Part shown: positions 39,586 to 45,662 of the stretch, piece by piece | How positions within the stretch are numbered: the first letter of the stretch is position 1 | Layout: each line of letters begins with the position of its first letter | Assembly (NCBI RefSeq): GCF_003313395.1 | Contig: NZ_QNFZ01000060.1 | Coordinates: forward strand, 1-45,662 | Direction of reading: 5' to 3' | Source of the DNA: Nonomuraea lactucae | Lineage (GTDB): Bacteria; Actinomycetota; Actinomycetes; Streptosporangiales; Streptosporangiaceae | DNA length: 45,662 nt | Program-made: the position numbers and the translations under genes | The notes under the pieces: model-generated | Told to the model about the DNA's origin: nothing | Database searches by the model: none | The model's input: the letters and a program-made list of their open reading frames with translations, nothing else

Positions 39586-39733
39586 GGTAGAGGGGACCCC
39601 CTCTACCGGTGGGCGGATCGAACGAGCGGCGGCCGGCCTCTACCGTGAGCACCTCATGTAGAGGGGGCCCTCTACCCGGGTCATGGGGGCGGTAGCGGCC
39701 TGCCACCAGGCAGGTAGCGGGGGTAGAGGGGGG
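39586..39733. repeat. GGTAG[AC]GG repeat cluster downstream of traB, candidate clt
   Basis: Eight copies in 148 bp. GGTAGAGG occurs forward at 39586 and 39722, reversed (CCTCTACC) at 39600-39607, 39637-39644 and 39669-39676, and forward with one mismatch at 39657. GGTAGCGG occurs at 39691 and 39713. Two pairs form near-perfect palindromes (39586-39607, 39658-39675). The cluster fills the untranslated gap after the traB stop. In Streptomyces plasmids such as pSVH1, TraB binds clustered 8-bp repeats in clt next to traB. Confidence 0.7.
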
Positions 39734-39755
39734 CCGCGCCGTCCCTGGTGGTTGC

Positions 39756-41843
39756 TCATCTGGGCGCTGCCAGCGGTGTGTCGAACAGCTCGACCGGCAC
39801 CGCGTCCTCGATGTCGCGTCGGTTGTATCCGGCCCGGTTCTGGCCGTCGATCTTCACCTGCTTCGTCTCGCGGCGGACGCCGGCGCGCTCGAGCTCCTCG
39901 GCGAGGATGCTCGGGTCCCAGTCGCCGTAGGTGTCCTCATCGACGTTCACCAGCCCGGTGAGGATGTCGCTGGTGAACATGCGCGGGCTGTTGTGCATCA
40001 CGTACAGCACGTCCGAGATGACCGCGGGGATCGCTCGGCCGGCTGCCTCCGCGGCGGACACCACATCGCCCACGGCGTCCCCGGACAGCAGGCCCGCATC
40101 TTCGCGCAGCTTTCGGCCGCGTTGGCAGATGTCGGCGAACGCCGCGTTGTCGAGGTAATCGCACTTCGGGATGACGTAGGAGCCGGGCCCGGTGATGAGC
40201 ACCCCGACGCCCTTGTGCTCCTCCTGCAGGATGCTGGCGTCGGCGCCCTGGGCGGCCTTGCCCTTGCCGAGCACCATGTCCGAGCTGGTCTTGTCGACGA
40301 CCTGCGTCGAATACCGGATGGTGATGATCTCCCGCAGCTTGGTCGGCACCGAGTCGGCGTCCGGCCGCTGCGAGGCGAAGTTGCAGATGAAGCCCGCGGC
40401 AGGGCCGCGCCGGGCGATTCTGCACAGCTTGTTGATGACCTCGTCCTTGAGGTCCTTGTCCATCGCGGTGAAGTACTCCTGCAGCTCGTCGATCGTGACG
40501 AAGATCAACGGCATCCGGTATTTGCGCATGATGTGCGGCGTCAGCTTCGACTCCGGGCACACCGACGTGGGCAGATCCCGGAAGATCCGGAAGCGCCGCT
40601 CCATCTCCACGATCAGCTCGTCCAGCATGGCCACCAGGGCGGCGATGGCGTCGTCCTCGGCGCCGAGGATCAGCCGGTGTGCCACCGAACGCATGGGCAT
40701 CCAGTCGGCGCCGCCCTTGCCGTCGGCGACGTAGTGGCGCACCCACGCGTCGAGCACGCCGGCCGCGGTCAGCAGCCGCTGCGAGAAGGTCTTGCCGCGC
40801 CTGGGGAGGCCGCCGAAGAACATGGACTGCCACAGGATCGACAGGACGATCCGGTTGCCGCGGGCGTCGACGCCGAACGGGATCGGATCCCATACCGACC
40901 AGGTGTCGGCCTTGGCCATGGGCGAGGTGGTGGGCGGCCCCATGTAGGGGTCGTCGTCTGCCACCCACAGGGCGATCCGGCCGCCGTGCCCGCCGGCGTG
41001 GGCGCGCACCCGGGACATGATGAGCTGGATCTCGTCGACGCCGAGCTCGGCCGCGAGGAGCTCCCTGCGCGATAGGACGTCGTTGGCGGTCCGGCCGCAG
41101 CCGCGTGGCAGGTCGATGACCGCGGACCAGCCCTTGCCGTCGCGGATGACGCCCTGGACGAGGGTGAGGGCCTGCCCGGCCTTGATCAGCCCGGCCGCGC
41201 GGAACGCCTCGTTGAGGTGCTCCGGGGCGAGGTCGAGGCGAACGGGCAGGGCGGGGGCGTCCATGACGGCGGCCTCGCTGACCGTGGTCCCGGTGACGGC
41301 GGCGGCGGACGCGGCCAGCACGCCGAGCCCGTACGGCAGCAACGGGTAATGCGTGACCAGCGCGTTGAGCAGCCCGAGTCCTGGCAGGCCGAGCCCGGCC
41401 GTCCACTTGGTGCGGCGCCAGATCTCCGCCCGCCTGGTGGCCCGCTCGTTCGCGGCGTCCTTCTTACGCCCCTCGGTGAGCGCCTGGTCGACGACCAGCT
41501 TGTGATCGTAGGCGGTGACGAACCGCCAGCCCGCGCGCACCCCCACCGCGGACCCGATCAGCGTGCGCAGCGCGAGCCGGCCGCCGTACTTGGGCGAACG
41601 GACAGCGTGCCAGGCAGCGATGTAGGCCATCTTGCGGGTGTGAAGCTTGATCTGCGCCTGCCAGCCCTGCCGCGTGGTGGCCCAGGTGGGCAGGATCGGG
41701 CCGAGCTCGCGCTCGTAGTCGGGCACGACGTGCCCTTCGAGCTCGATCTCGCGGGATGCCGGCGTCGAGGGGACGGCGGGCGGCGGCGACTCCTGGACTG
41801 CGAGTTCGCCGCCGCCCTCCGCGCTGGCCGTGTTCAGCTCCAC
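39756..41843 (-). CDS. traB: TraB-type FtsK/SpoIIIE DNA translocase
   Basis: 695 aa from the GTG at 41843, which has AGGAAG six bases upstream; the frame extends further 5' only as a shadow. Hydrophobic segments lie near 90-105, 145-160 and 167-188. The motor domain has Walker A GLPRRGKT (345-352) and Walker B LIFVTIDE (446-453). The C-terminal 80 residues form a winged helix (SPRMFTSDILTGLVNVDED to QNRAGYNRRDIEDAV) like the TraB DNA-recognition domain. Such hexamers move double-stranded DNA between mycelial cells. A phage-packaging role is unlikely, as terL is present. Confidence 0.85.
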   Translation of the reverse strand: MELNTASAEGGGELAVQESPPPAVPSTPASREIELEGHVVPDYERELGPILPTWATTRQGWQAQIKLHTRKMAYIAAWHAVRSPKYGGRLALRTLIGSAVGVRAGWRFVTAYDHKLVVDQALTEGRKKDAANERATRRAEIWRRTKWTAGLGLPGLGLLNALVTHYPLLPYGLGVLAASAAAVTGTTVSEAAVMDAPALPVRLDLAPEHLNEAFRAAGLIKAGQALTLVQGVIRDGKGWSAVIDLPRGCGRTANDVLSRRELLAAELGVDEIQLIMSRVRAHAGGHGGRIALWVADDDPYMGPPTTSPMAKADTWSVWDPIPFGVDARGNRIVLSILWQSMFFGGLPRRGKTFSQRLLTAAGVLDAWVRHYVADGKGGADWMPMRSVAHRLILGAEDDAIAALVAMLDELIVEMERRFRIFRDLPTSVCPESKLTPHIMRKYRMPLIFVTIDELQEYFTAMDKDLKDEVINKLCRIARRGPAAGFICNFASQRPDADSVPTKLREIITIRYSTQVVDKTSSDMVLGKGKAAQGADASILQEEHKGVGVLITGPGSYVIPKCDYLDNAAFADICQRGRKLREDAGLLSGDAVGDVVSAAEAAGRAIPAVISDVLYVMHNSPRMFTSDILTGLVNVDEDTYGDWDPSILAEELERAGVRRETKQVKIDGQNRAGYNRRDIEDAVPVELFDTPLAAPR

Positions 41844-42004
41844 CGCCGCTTCCTGGCCTGGTCGGTGGACTGCTTGCGCTGCCGCACCTCGTCCGGGTCG
41901 AACATGCTGCGGGTGCGGCCCTTCTCGCGGCGGCGCATCAGGTCGGCCCACTGCTCGTCGCTGATCGTCTTGGGCGACGTCGGCCGGTTGTCCTGGTCGC
42001 TCAT
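41834..42004 (-). CDS. Small basic protein upstream of traB
   Basis: 56 aa. The ATG at 42004 overlaps the previous stop (ATGA) and the 3' end overlaps traB by 10 bp. Highly charged (QWADLMRRREKGRTRSMFDP), helical and basic. Coupled to traB translation, so perhaps a TraB accessory. Unrecognised. Confidence 0.6.
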   Translation of the reverse strand: MSDQDNRPTSPKTISDEQWADLMRRREKGRTRSMFDPDEVRQRKQSTDQARKRRWS

Positions 42005-43002
42005 GCCGCCGCCTCACCCGTACGGAACACCTGCATGCGGGCTTCCCGTACGCGCTTCTCCACCCATGATCGGGAGCGCCGCGTACGGGTCATGAGCGCC
42101 TCGTAGTCCGGCCCCCACCGATCGCCGCGCTCGGCCGCGGCGAGGATTTCCTCGCGGAGCGTACGGACGAACGCCTCCTTCTCGACGGGCAGGTCGACCG
42201 GCGCGGGAGCCGGTGCCGGCGGGTGCTCCGTACGGGCGGTACGGGCGCCGGGCTGGAAGGTGAACGCCCTCCGGAGGACGCGTACGGGCTCGATCACGGG
42301 CCCCGTACGGAAGGCGAACGTACGGGCGATGCGCACCACGCGAGGCCCCTCCGTACGGGGAGCCGTACGGAACACGAGGGAGCGCCGTAGGGGAGCCGTA
42401 CGGACGGGTGCGGGGGCGGCGGCACGGGCCCGTACGGCGGCTGTCTCGTACGCCTTGTGGACGGCCTCGGTGATCTGGTGCTTCAGCGTGGTGATCGCCT
42501 CGGCCGCGCAGAACACGATCGCGGGCGGGACGCTGTGCAGCAGGATGGCCGCCGGGTCCTTCGCCTGCCACGAGCTCCACGTGTTCATCAGGTACGTGAG
42601 AAGCAGCGCGATCCACTTCGTACGGCGGATCCACGGCCCCGCCTTGATCTGGTGGCGGGCGATCACCTGCTCACCGAGCAGCGTCCCCAGGAGGATGAGC
42701 GAGACCGTGGGGTCCAGCAGCCAGGCGATGCACCACGGGATCGACCACGGTTCGGCGTCGCGCGCAGCGAACTGCTGCACATTGGCCGCGGTGAACGCCA
42801 GGCCGATGACGACGCCTGCCCACATGAGCCGGTCGACGCGGGCCCGCATCCGTTCGATGCGGTAGGCGATGACGTCGGGATTGGTGTCGTAGGCGCGGAC
42901 GTCGGCGGCGGCCTGGGCGGCGGCGGCGAGCTTCTCGGCGGCCGTCGGCTTCTTCTTTGTTCGTGCTGGCGCGGCGGTGGGCTCGCGCTTATCGTTCTTC
43001 AC
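42001..43002 (-). CDS. SpdB-like multi-pass membrane protein
   Basis: 333 aa. A Lys/Ala-rich start, then about four transmembrane segments (LMWAGVVIGLAFTAANVQQF; WCIAWLLDPTVSLILLGTLL; KWIALLLTYLMNTW; LHSVPPAIVFCAAEAIT), resembling DUF2637/SpdB proteins that sit beside traB and aid plasmid spread. Residues 190-265 are Arg/Thr/Pro-rich and disordered. The last 60 residues look like a helix-turn-helix (PDYEALMTRTRRSRSWVEKR). The DNA of the 3' two thirds is packed with CGTACG. Confidence 0.7.
   Translation of the reverse strand: MKNDKREPTAAPARTKKKPTAAEKLAAAAQAAADVRAYDTNPDVIAYRIERMRARVDRLMWAGVVIGLAFTAANVQQFAARDAEPWSIPWCIAWLLDPTVSLILLGTLLGEQVIARHQIKAGPWIRRTKWIALLLTYLMNTWSSWQAKDPAAILLHSVPPAIVFCAAEAITTLKHQITEAVHKAYETAAVRARAAAPAPVRTAPLRRSLVFRTAPRTEGPRVVRIARTFAFRTGPVIEPVRVLRRAFTFQPGARTARTEHPPAPAPAPVDLPVEKEAFVRTLREEILAAAERGDRWGPDYEALMTRTRRSRSWVEKRVREARMQVFRTGEAAA
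42019..42624. repeat. Fourteen CGTACG hexamers within the SpdB-like gene
   Basis: Copies start at 42019, 42047, 42082, 42160, 42229, 42281, 42304, 42319, 42352, 42364, 42397, 42431, 42447 and 42619. Twelve continue as CGTACGG on the plus strand, and seven are the full palindrome CCGTACGG. They fall in all three codon phases (CGT ACG at 42304, GTA CGC at 42281, G TAC GA at 42447), so a repeated peptide does not explain them. At this base composition about 0.2 copies are expected in 600 bp. Confidence 0.85.
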
Positions 43003-43078
43003 GGGTCGGACTCCAAGGTTGAGTTGGTGTCTGAGCTGGAAGAACCCCGTCGGCGTTGGCGCGCCGGCGGGGCCTTCT

Positions 43079-43330
43079 TCATTCAGTCGGGAATCGGTCG
43101 ATCCACCGGCGCGGGAACGCCAGCGTGTGTCCGCGGTCGTGCTCCTCCACCAGGTCCTCCCACAGCTCGCGCGCCCGCCTGTAGGGGCCGCGGCCGGCCT
43201 CCTCCGTCCCGCTCTTGCGCAGGACCATGTACTGGCCGCCCTGGCACGCCCACTCGTAGGCGCCGCAGCACGACGTCTCAGTAACGCGGAGCCGCCCGCG
43301 GCGGGGATTGTGCGGTTCCCACGCGACCAC
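43079..43330 (-). CDS. Small Cys-containing transfer-operon protein
   Basis: 83 aa, GTG start with AAGGAG upstream. The pattern TETSCCGAYEWACQGGQYMV, then GRGPYRRARELWEDLVEEH is one I associate with small proteins of actinomycete integrative elements. A Cys trio may bind metal. Lies 76 bp upstream of the SpdB-like gene. Function unknown. Confidence 0.6.
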   Translation of the reverse strand: MVAWEPHNPRRGRLRVTETSCCGAYEWACQGGQYMVLRKSGTEEAGRGPYRRARELWEDLVEEHDRGHTLAFPRRWIDRFPTE

Positions 43331-43345
43331 GCGCGTTCTCCTTGC

Positions 43346-43591
43346 TCAGTGGCGCCTTACGCGCCGGGTGTGGAGGATGCGGGCCTGGTTGGACAGGGCG
43401 GCGCTAAGCGCGTCGACCGAGGTCCGGGCGATCGCCTGGTAGAGGCCGACGGCAGCGAGGTCGGCCGAGGGTTGCTGACGCTGGATGGCCCACCACCAGC
43501 GCTGCCCGTGCCGGTCAGTGCGGCAGGAGAGCCGCCAGGAGGGATACATCTGCGCGAGCAGCTGCAGCACTCTCAGGTCGCGATCCTCCAT
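43346..43591 (-). CDS. Small hypothetical transfer-operon protein
   Basis: 81 aa from the ATG at 43591, which overlaps the preceding stop as TGATG. Compact alpha/beta pattern with Trp cluster (MYPSWRLSCRTDRHGQRWWW), then a helix (GLYQAIARTSVDALSAALSN) and an Arg/His tail. Opens with EDRDLRVLQLL, like the winged-helix protein at 37717. Unrecognised. Confidence 0.55.
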   Translation of the reverse strand: MEDRDLRVLQLLAQMYPSWRLSCRTDRHGQRWWWAIQRQQPSADLAAVGLYQAIARTSVDALSAALSNQARILHTRRVRRH

Positions 43592-43950
43592 CAGCGCTCG
43601 GCCCACAGTTCGGCGTAGATCATCCGGCCGCCACGTTTGGTGGGCCGCTCGCCGTAGGCGTCAGCGAGCTTCGACACCGCCTGGTAGGCGGTGGCTGCGC
43701 TGGTCGGGTCCGGCTGGTCGTTGGGGAAGTACAGCTCAAAGCGAATCTTGCTGGGCTCCTCCACGGTGATGAGGTTCATGTCGCTGCCGGGGCTCGACTT
43801 GGCCAGCCCAGCGGAGAAGAGGTGCTCGACGAGCGTGTAGGCGTCGGAGGCGCGCCCGGGGAGGTGCTGGTTCGCGACGGTGTAGGCGAGCTGCGCGGCA
43901 GCGTCGGCGCTGCCCGCCAGCGCGGGATAATCCTGGGTCCAGGTCGTCAC
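43591..43950 (-). CDS. First gene of the transfer operon, hypothetical
   Basis: 119 aa from a GTG at 43950 with GGTGG upstream; the frame opens earlier, but that part overlaps the operator region. Mixed alpha/beta (AAQLAYTVANQHLPGRASDA, MNLITVEEPSKIRFELYFPN). It is divergent from the GntR regulator, with the operators in between, so it probably leads the operon that ends at 39161. Confidence 0.55.
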   Translation of the reverse strand: MTTWTQDYPALAGSADAAAQLAYTVANQHLPGRASDAYTLVEHLFSAGLAKSSPGSDMNLITVEEPSKIRFELYFPNDQPDPTSAATAYQAVSKLADAYGERPTKRGGRMIYAELWAER

Positions 43951-43980
43951 AGTCACCACCAGACTGAGGGGAAATCTGTC

Positions 43981-44040
43981 TATGCAGCTCGATGGCCGCA
44001 CGCACAGCTTGCAAGCTGCATATGCAGCCCGTCAAGCTGT
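43981..44040. promoter_or_regulatory. Divergent tra/gntR operator, copy 1
   Basis: A composite of two overlapping dyads: AGCTTGCAAGCT and CTGCATATGCAG (44004-44027, 24 bp). Half-sites flank it: TATGCAGCT at 43981-43989 and AAGCTGT at 44034-44040. It lies between the leftward tra operon and the regulator start at 44045, overlapping where a leaderless regulator promoter would be. A matching inverted copy is at 44937-44960. Expected ligand: the adjacent GntR protein. Confidence 0.75.
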
Positions 44041-44044
44041 CTTC

Positions 44045-44809
44045 GTGGATCAACCCGCTTACGTCCGTATCGCGAACGACCTGAGGGCCCGCATCGTCAG
44101 CGGCCAGCTGGCCGCAGGCACGCGACTGCCCTCGCGCCAGGAGCTGGCCGTCGAGTACGACGCCGCCCAGGGCGTTATCAGCGAGGCAACCAAGCTGCTC
44201 ACCCGCGAAGGGTTGCTCGTGTCCAGGCCGGGCGCGGGCATGTTCGTACGGCAACGCCCTCAACGCCGCAGCCTGGTCCGCTCATGGTTCCGCGAGCGGC
44301 AGGCCGGGAGCCCGTTCCGACAGCAGATGGAGGAGCAGGGGCGCCGCGGCTCCTGGGAGTACGCATCGGAGACGCTGCAGGCGCCGGCGGAGGTGCGCGA
44401 GCGGCTGGGCCTGGGCGAGCCGGACGGCGACCGCCACGACGTCATGCGCACCACCTACACGTTCTCCTCGGACGACGAGGGACCGTGGATGCTGTCGACC
44501 AGCTGGGAGCCGCTCGAGCTGACGAAGGGCACGCCCATCGCGTGGCCAGAGGCCGGCGAGCACGCGGGACTCGGCGTGACGCACCGCATGGCCGCTATCG
44601 GCATCACCGTAGACGCGTGGGACGAGGAGGTGTGGGCGCGGGTGGCGTCGCCGGAGGAGGCGAAGCATCTGGGCATCGGCGCGGGTTCGATCGTGATGGT
44701 GGTCGAGCGCAGTTACTTCGCCGGTGAGTTGGCGGTGGAGACCTGCGACATCGTGGTGCCCGCGGAGACAACGAAGTTGGTCTACAACGGGCCGGTCGGC
44801 GACAGCTGA
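44045..44809 (+). CDS. GntR/HutC-family regulator (KorSA-like), UTRA domain
   Basis: 254 aa from a GTG at 44045. An earlier in-frame ATG at 43982 would place the operator inside the gene. Residues 5-70 are a GntR winged helix (IANDLRARIVSGQLAAGTRL, PSRQELAVEYDAAQGVISEA). Residues 95-245 are a UTRA effector-binding domain (MRTTYTFSSDDEGPWMLSTS, ERSYFAGELAVETCDIVVPA). KorSA-type regulators of actinomycete integrative elements repress transfer genes and themselves. No ribosome site is visible, so the mRNA may be leaderless. Confidence 0.85.
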   Translation: MDQPAYVRIANDLRARIVSGQLAAGTRLPSRQELAVEYDAAQGVISEATKLLTREGLLVSRPGAGMFVRQRPQRRSLVRSWFRERQAGSPFRQQMEEQGRRGSWEYASETLQAPAEVRERLGLGEPDGDRHDVMRTTYTFSSDDEGPWMLSTSWEPLELTKGTPIAWPEAGEHAGLGVTHRMAAIGITVDAWDEEVWARVASPEEAKHLGIGAGSIVMVVERSYFAGELAVETCDIVVPAETTKLVYNGPVGDS

Positions 44810-44821
44810 AGGCCTCCGGGA

Positions 44822-44864
44822 GCCTGGCCGCCGGGCGAGGGCTAATCGCAGCCGGCGGCCAGGC
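44822..44864 (+). terminator. Terminator after gntR
   Basis: A 13-bp perfect stem (GCCTGGCCGCCGG at 44822-44834, CCGGCGGCCAGGC at 44852-44864), 17-nt loop, no T run. It ends the regulator transcript. Confidence 0.75.
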
Positions 44865-44936
44865 CGCTCGGGGGAGCGACGTCCCAGCATCACTCCTTGA
44901 GCACACTAGTTCACTTATTGCGCACAGTCCAGCCTC

Positions 44937-44960
44937 CTGCATATGCAGCTTGCGAGCTGT
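44937..44960. promoter_or_regulatory. GntR operator, copy 2 (inverted)
   Basis: Reverse complement of 44004-44027 with one mismatch in 24 bp (G at 44954). The adjacent 44895-44930 stretch is AT-rich (ACTAGTTCACTTATTG) and may hold a promoter; TTGAGC at 44898 is a weak -35. It lies past the regulator and its terminator, with no protein gene between it and attR. Confidence 0.7.
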
Positions 44961-45050
44961 ACGGAGATCGCGAAGGGGCGCTTCGTGGCGACAGTGTCGA
45001 TCCCCTGCCCGATCACGCCCCGTCATCCGGTTGGATGGCGGGGCGTTGTC
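44961..45050 (+). ncRNA. Candidate small RNA between operator 2 and attR
   Basis: Three stems in succession: CGAAG/CTTCG (44971-44985), CGACA/TGTCG (44989-44999) and a 14-bp terminator-like stem (45015-45028 with 45033-45046, GGTT loop), then TTGTC. With a regulated promoter overlapping the operator just upstream, this would give a transcript of about 85 nt. No good ribosome site or convincing reading frame is present. Inferred from structure and context only. Confidence 0.4.
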
Positions 45051-45080
45051 ATGATCGTGCGCCACCCATGCGTCATGATC
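45050..45080 (+). repeat. Putative integrase arm-type sites, right end
   Basis: Matches 94-124 at 27 of 31 positions in direct orientation. It contains GTGCGCCA (45057-45064) and ATGCGTCA (45068-45075), again 11 bp apart. It lies 113 bp inside the attR core. One pair of sites at each end is what a circularised attP with P and P' arms would give. Confidence 0.65.
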
Positions 45081-45192
45081 TTGGAAATCCCAGACACTCC
45101 TAGGTGATTCCGAGAGACGCATTCCGTTGTCTTTAAGCTGGTCAGAGCCACGGCGTACGCCATGACCAGCACTCGCCCGATACGGCCTGATA

Positions 45193-45237
45193 CGTTCGGG
45201 ACGAAGAGGTCGTGGGTTCAAATCCCGCCACCCCGAC
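45193..45237 (+). repeat. attR core: 45-bp direct repeat
   Basis: Identical to 1-45. No tRNA 5' half precedes it (no CGGGGTG acceptor strand or D arm upstream) and no CCA follows, so it is the displaced 3' end of the original host gene rather than a functional tRNA. It marks the right end of the element. Confidence 0.93.
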
Positions 45238-45252
45238 AGAGTTTGGCCAGGT

Positions 45253-45288
45253 AGAGGGTCTGATCCGCTAAGCGGGTCGGGCCCTTTT
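45253..45288 (+). terminator. Original tRNA-Pro terminator
   Basis: A two-part stem: GATCCGC/GCGGGTC (45262-45268, 45272-45278) inside AGGG/CCCT (45255-45258, 45282-45285), followed by TTTT. It was probably the terminator of tRNA-Pro before this insertion. Confidence 0.7.
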
Positions 45289-45303
45289 CCATCTCACGCG
45301 GAC

Positions 45304-45594
45304 TCAACCTGTCGGCTTGTCGACGAGATCGGCGATGGACTCGATGGGTACGCCCTGGTCACTCATGATGGAGACGAACGAGTGACGCAGCTCGCGAGAT
45401 GTCCAGTTTGTTCCGATCTTGGCATCCCCGGTGATCTTGCGGAATGCCCGCCGCACGTTCGCAGCGTCCAGAGGGGTGCCGACGCTCGTACAGAACACCA
45501 GGTTGTGATCTTGCCATACCTCGCCGGCCTTGAGCTTGTGGGCGGCTTGGTGTGCGTGGTGTTGCTTGAAGCTGTGAGCGGCGAGCGTATCCAT
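45304..45594 (-). pseudogene. Truncated tyrosine integrase, relic of another element
   Basis: 96 codons resembling the catalytic domain of AICE-type integrases: an N-terminal HSFKQHHAHQAAH, VFCTSVGTPLDAANVRRAF, then RELRHSFVSIMSDQGVPIES. It stops at LVDKPTG, just before the expected GH box and the catalytic Tyr. At the 5' side an in-frame stop precedes the first ATG, so the N-terminal domains are lost too. Its 3' end points at the tRNA site, as in integrases that flank attP. It lies outside attR. Confidence 0.8.
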
Positions 45595-45610
45595 TCAGGC
45601 CTGTGATTGA

Positions 45611-45662
45611 TCAGGCGTTTTGTGGTGGCATCCAGGGGGTTCCGGCCAGGGCCTCGCGGAGG
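45611..45662 (-). pseudogene. C-terminal gene fragment at window edge
   Basis: On the minus strand a frame enters from beyond the window and ends at a TGA (45611-45613), reading LREALAGTPWMPPQNA. It may be the end of a gene next to the integrase relic, or part of the same decayed element. Too little is visible to name it. Confidence 0.3.

Noticed and set aside
42014-42634. A 206-codon frame in the SpdB-like gene rich in Pro-Tyr-Gly
   Set aside because: The repeats come from CCGTACGG read in another frame. The membrane-protein frame has the helices, start and coupling expected of the real gene.
44897-45103. A 68-codon plus-strand frame covering operator 2 and the stems before attR
   Set aside because: No ribosome site, it runs through palindromic operator and terminator DNA, and it lacks third-position GC bias; the region is better read as regulatory.
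45250-45258. A further GGTAGAGGG outside attR
   Set aside because: A single copy forming part of the tRNA-Pro terminator stem, outside the element. Not counted with the cluster behind traB, though it shows that the octamer occurs by chance.
1-45662. CRISPR arrays, insertion sequences, rRNA or further tRNA genes
   Set aside because: No regularly spaced direct repeats with unique spacers, no transposase motifs and no second complete tRNA fold were seen.

Overview
The window is a complete integrated mobile element in a high-GC actinomycete chromosome. GTG starts, GC-rich third codon positions, a WhiB-like protein and a TraB-type FtsK ATPase point to Actinomycetes, perhaps near Streptosporangiales, but no host housekeeping gene is present to settle the family. 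The element is bounded by a 45-bp identical direct repeat (1-45 and 45193-45237). The repeat is the 3' half of a tRNA-Pro(CGG) gene, from the anticodon arm to the discriminator base, so these are attL and attR.

Layout. 126-2040 (minus): tyrosine integrase, a stand-alone protein resembling the integrase arm-binding domain, and a small unknown protein. 2173-3320: lysogeny switch, with an XRE-type repressor (minus) divergent from a Cro-like/excisionase-like two-domain protein (plus). 3396-10794 (plus): one tightly overlapping early operon with Toprim, PD-(D/E)XK exonuclease, Gp3-like, DEDDh exonuclease, RuvC-like and WhiB-like proteins. 10795-13122: replicative helicase flanked by two repeat-rich, origin-like regions. 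13119-15200: small genes. 15347-35698: siphovirus packaging, head and tail genes, including a MuF-ADP-ribosyltransferase fusion, a frameshifted tail chaperone gene and a tape measure gene. Two membrane-protein genes of lower GC (17089-18206, minus) interrupt this block. 35800-37648: lysis. 37717-39160: accessory genes and a LexA-like box.

39161-44809 is not phage-like. It is an AICE or Streptomyces-plasmid type conjugation operon on the minus strand: TraB/FtsK, a multi-pass SpdB-like protein and small accessory proteins. A divergent GntR/UTRA regulator of KorSA type controls it, with near-identical inverted operator copies on both sides of the regulator gene. Beyond attR lies a truncated integrase, a relic of another element at the same tRNA.

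The main proposal is that this is a phage-AICE hybrid: a temperate siphovirus whose att-bounded genome also carries a double-stranded-DNA conjugation module. Two unexplained repeat systems sit in that module. One is eight copies of GGTAG[AC]GG just past the traB stop codon, a candidate clt transfer locus. The other is fourteen CGTACG hexamers within about 600 bp of the SpdB-like gene, used in all three reading frames. In the phage half, seven GTCCSGGAC cores behind the helicase gene look like origin iterons. All functions are inferred by reading the sequence; no searches were run.
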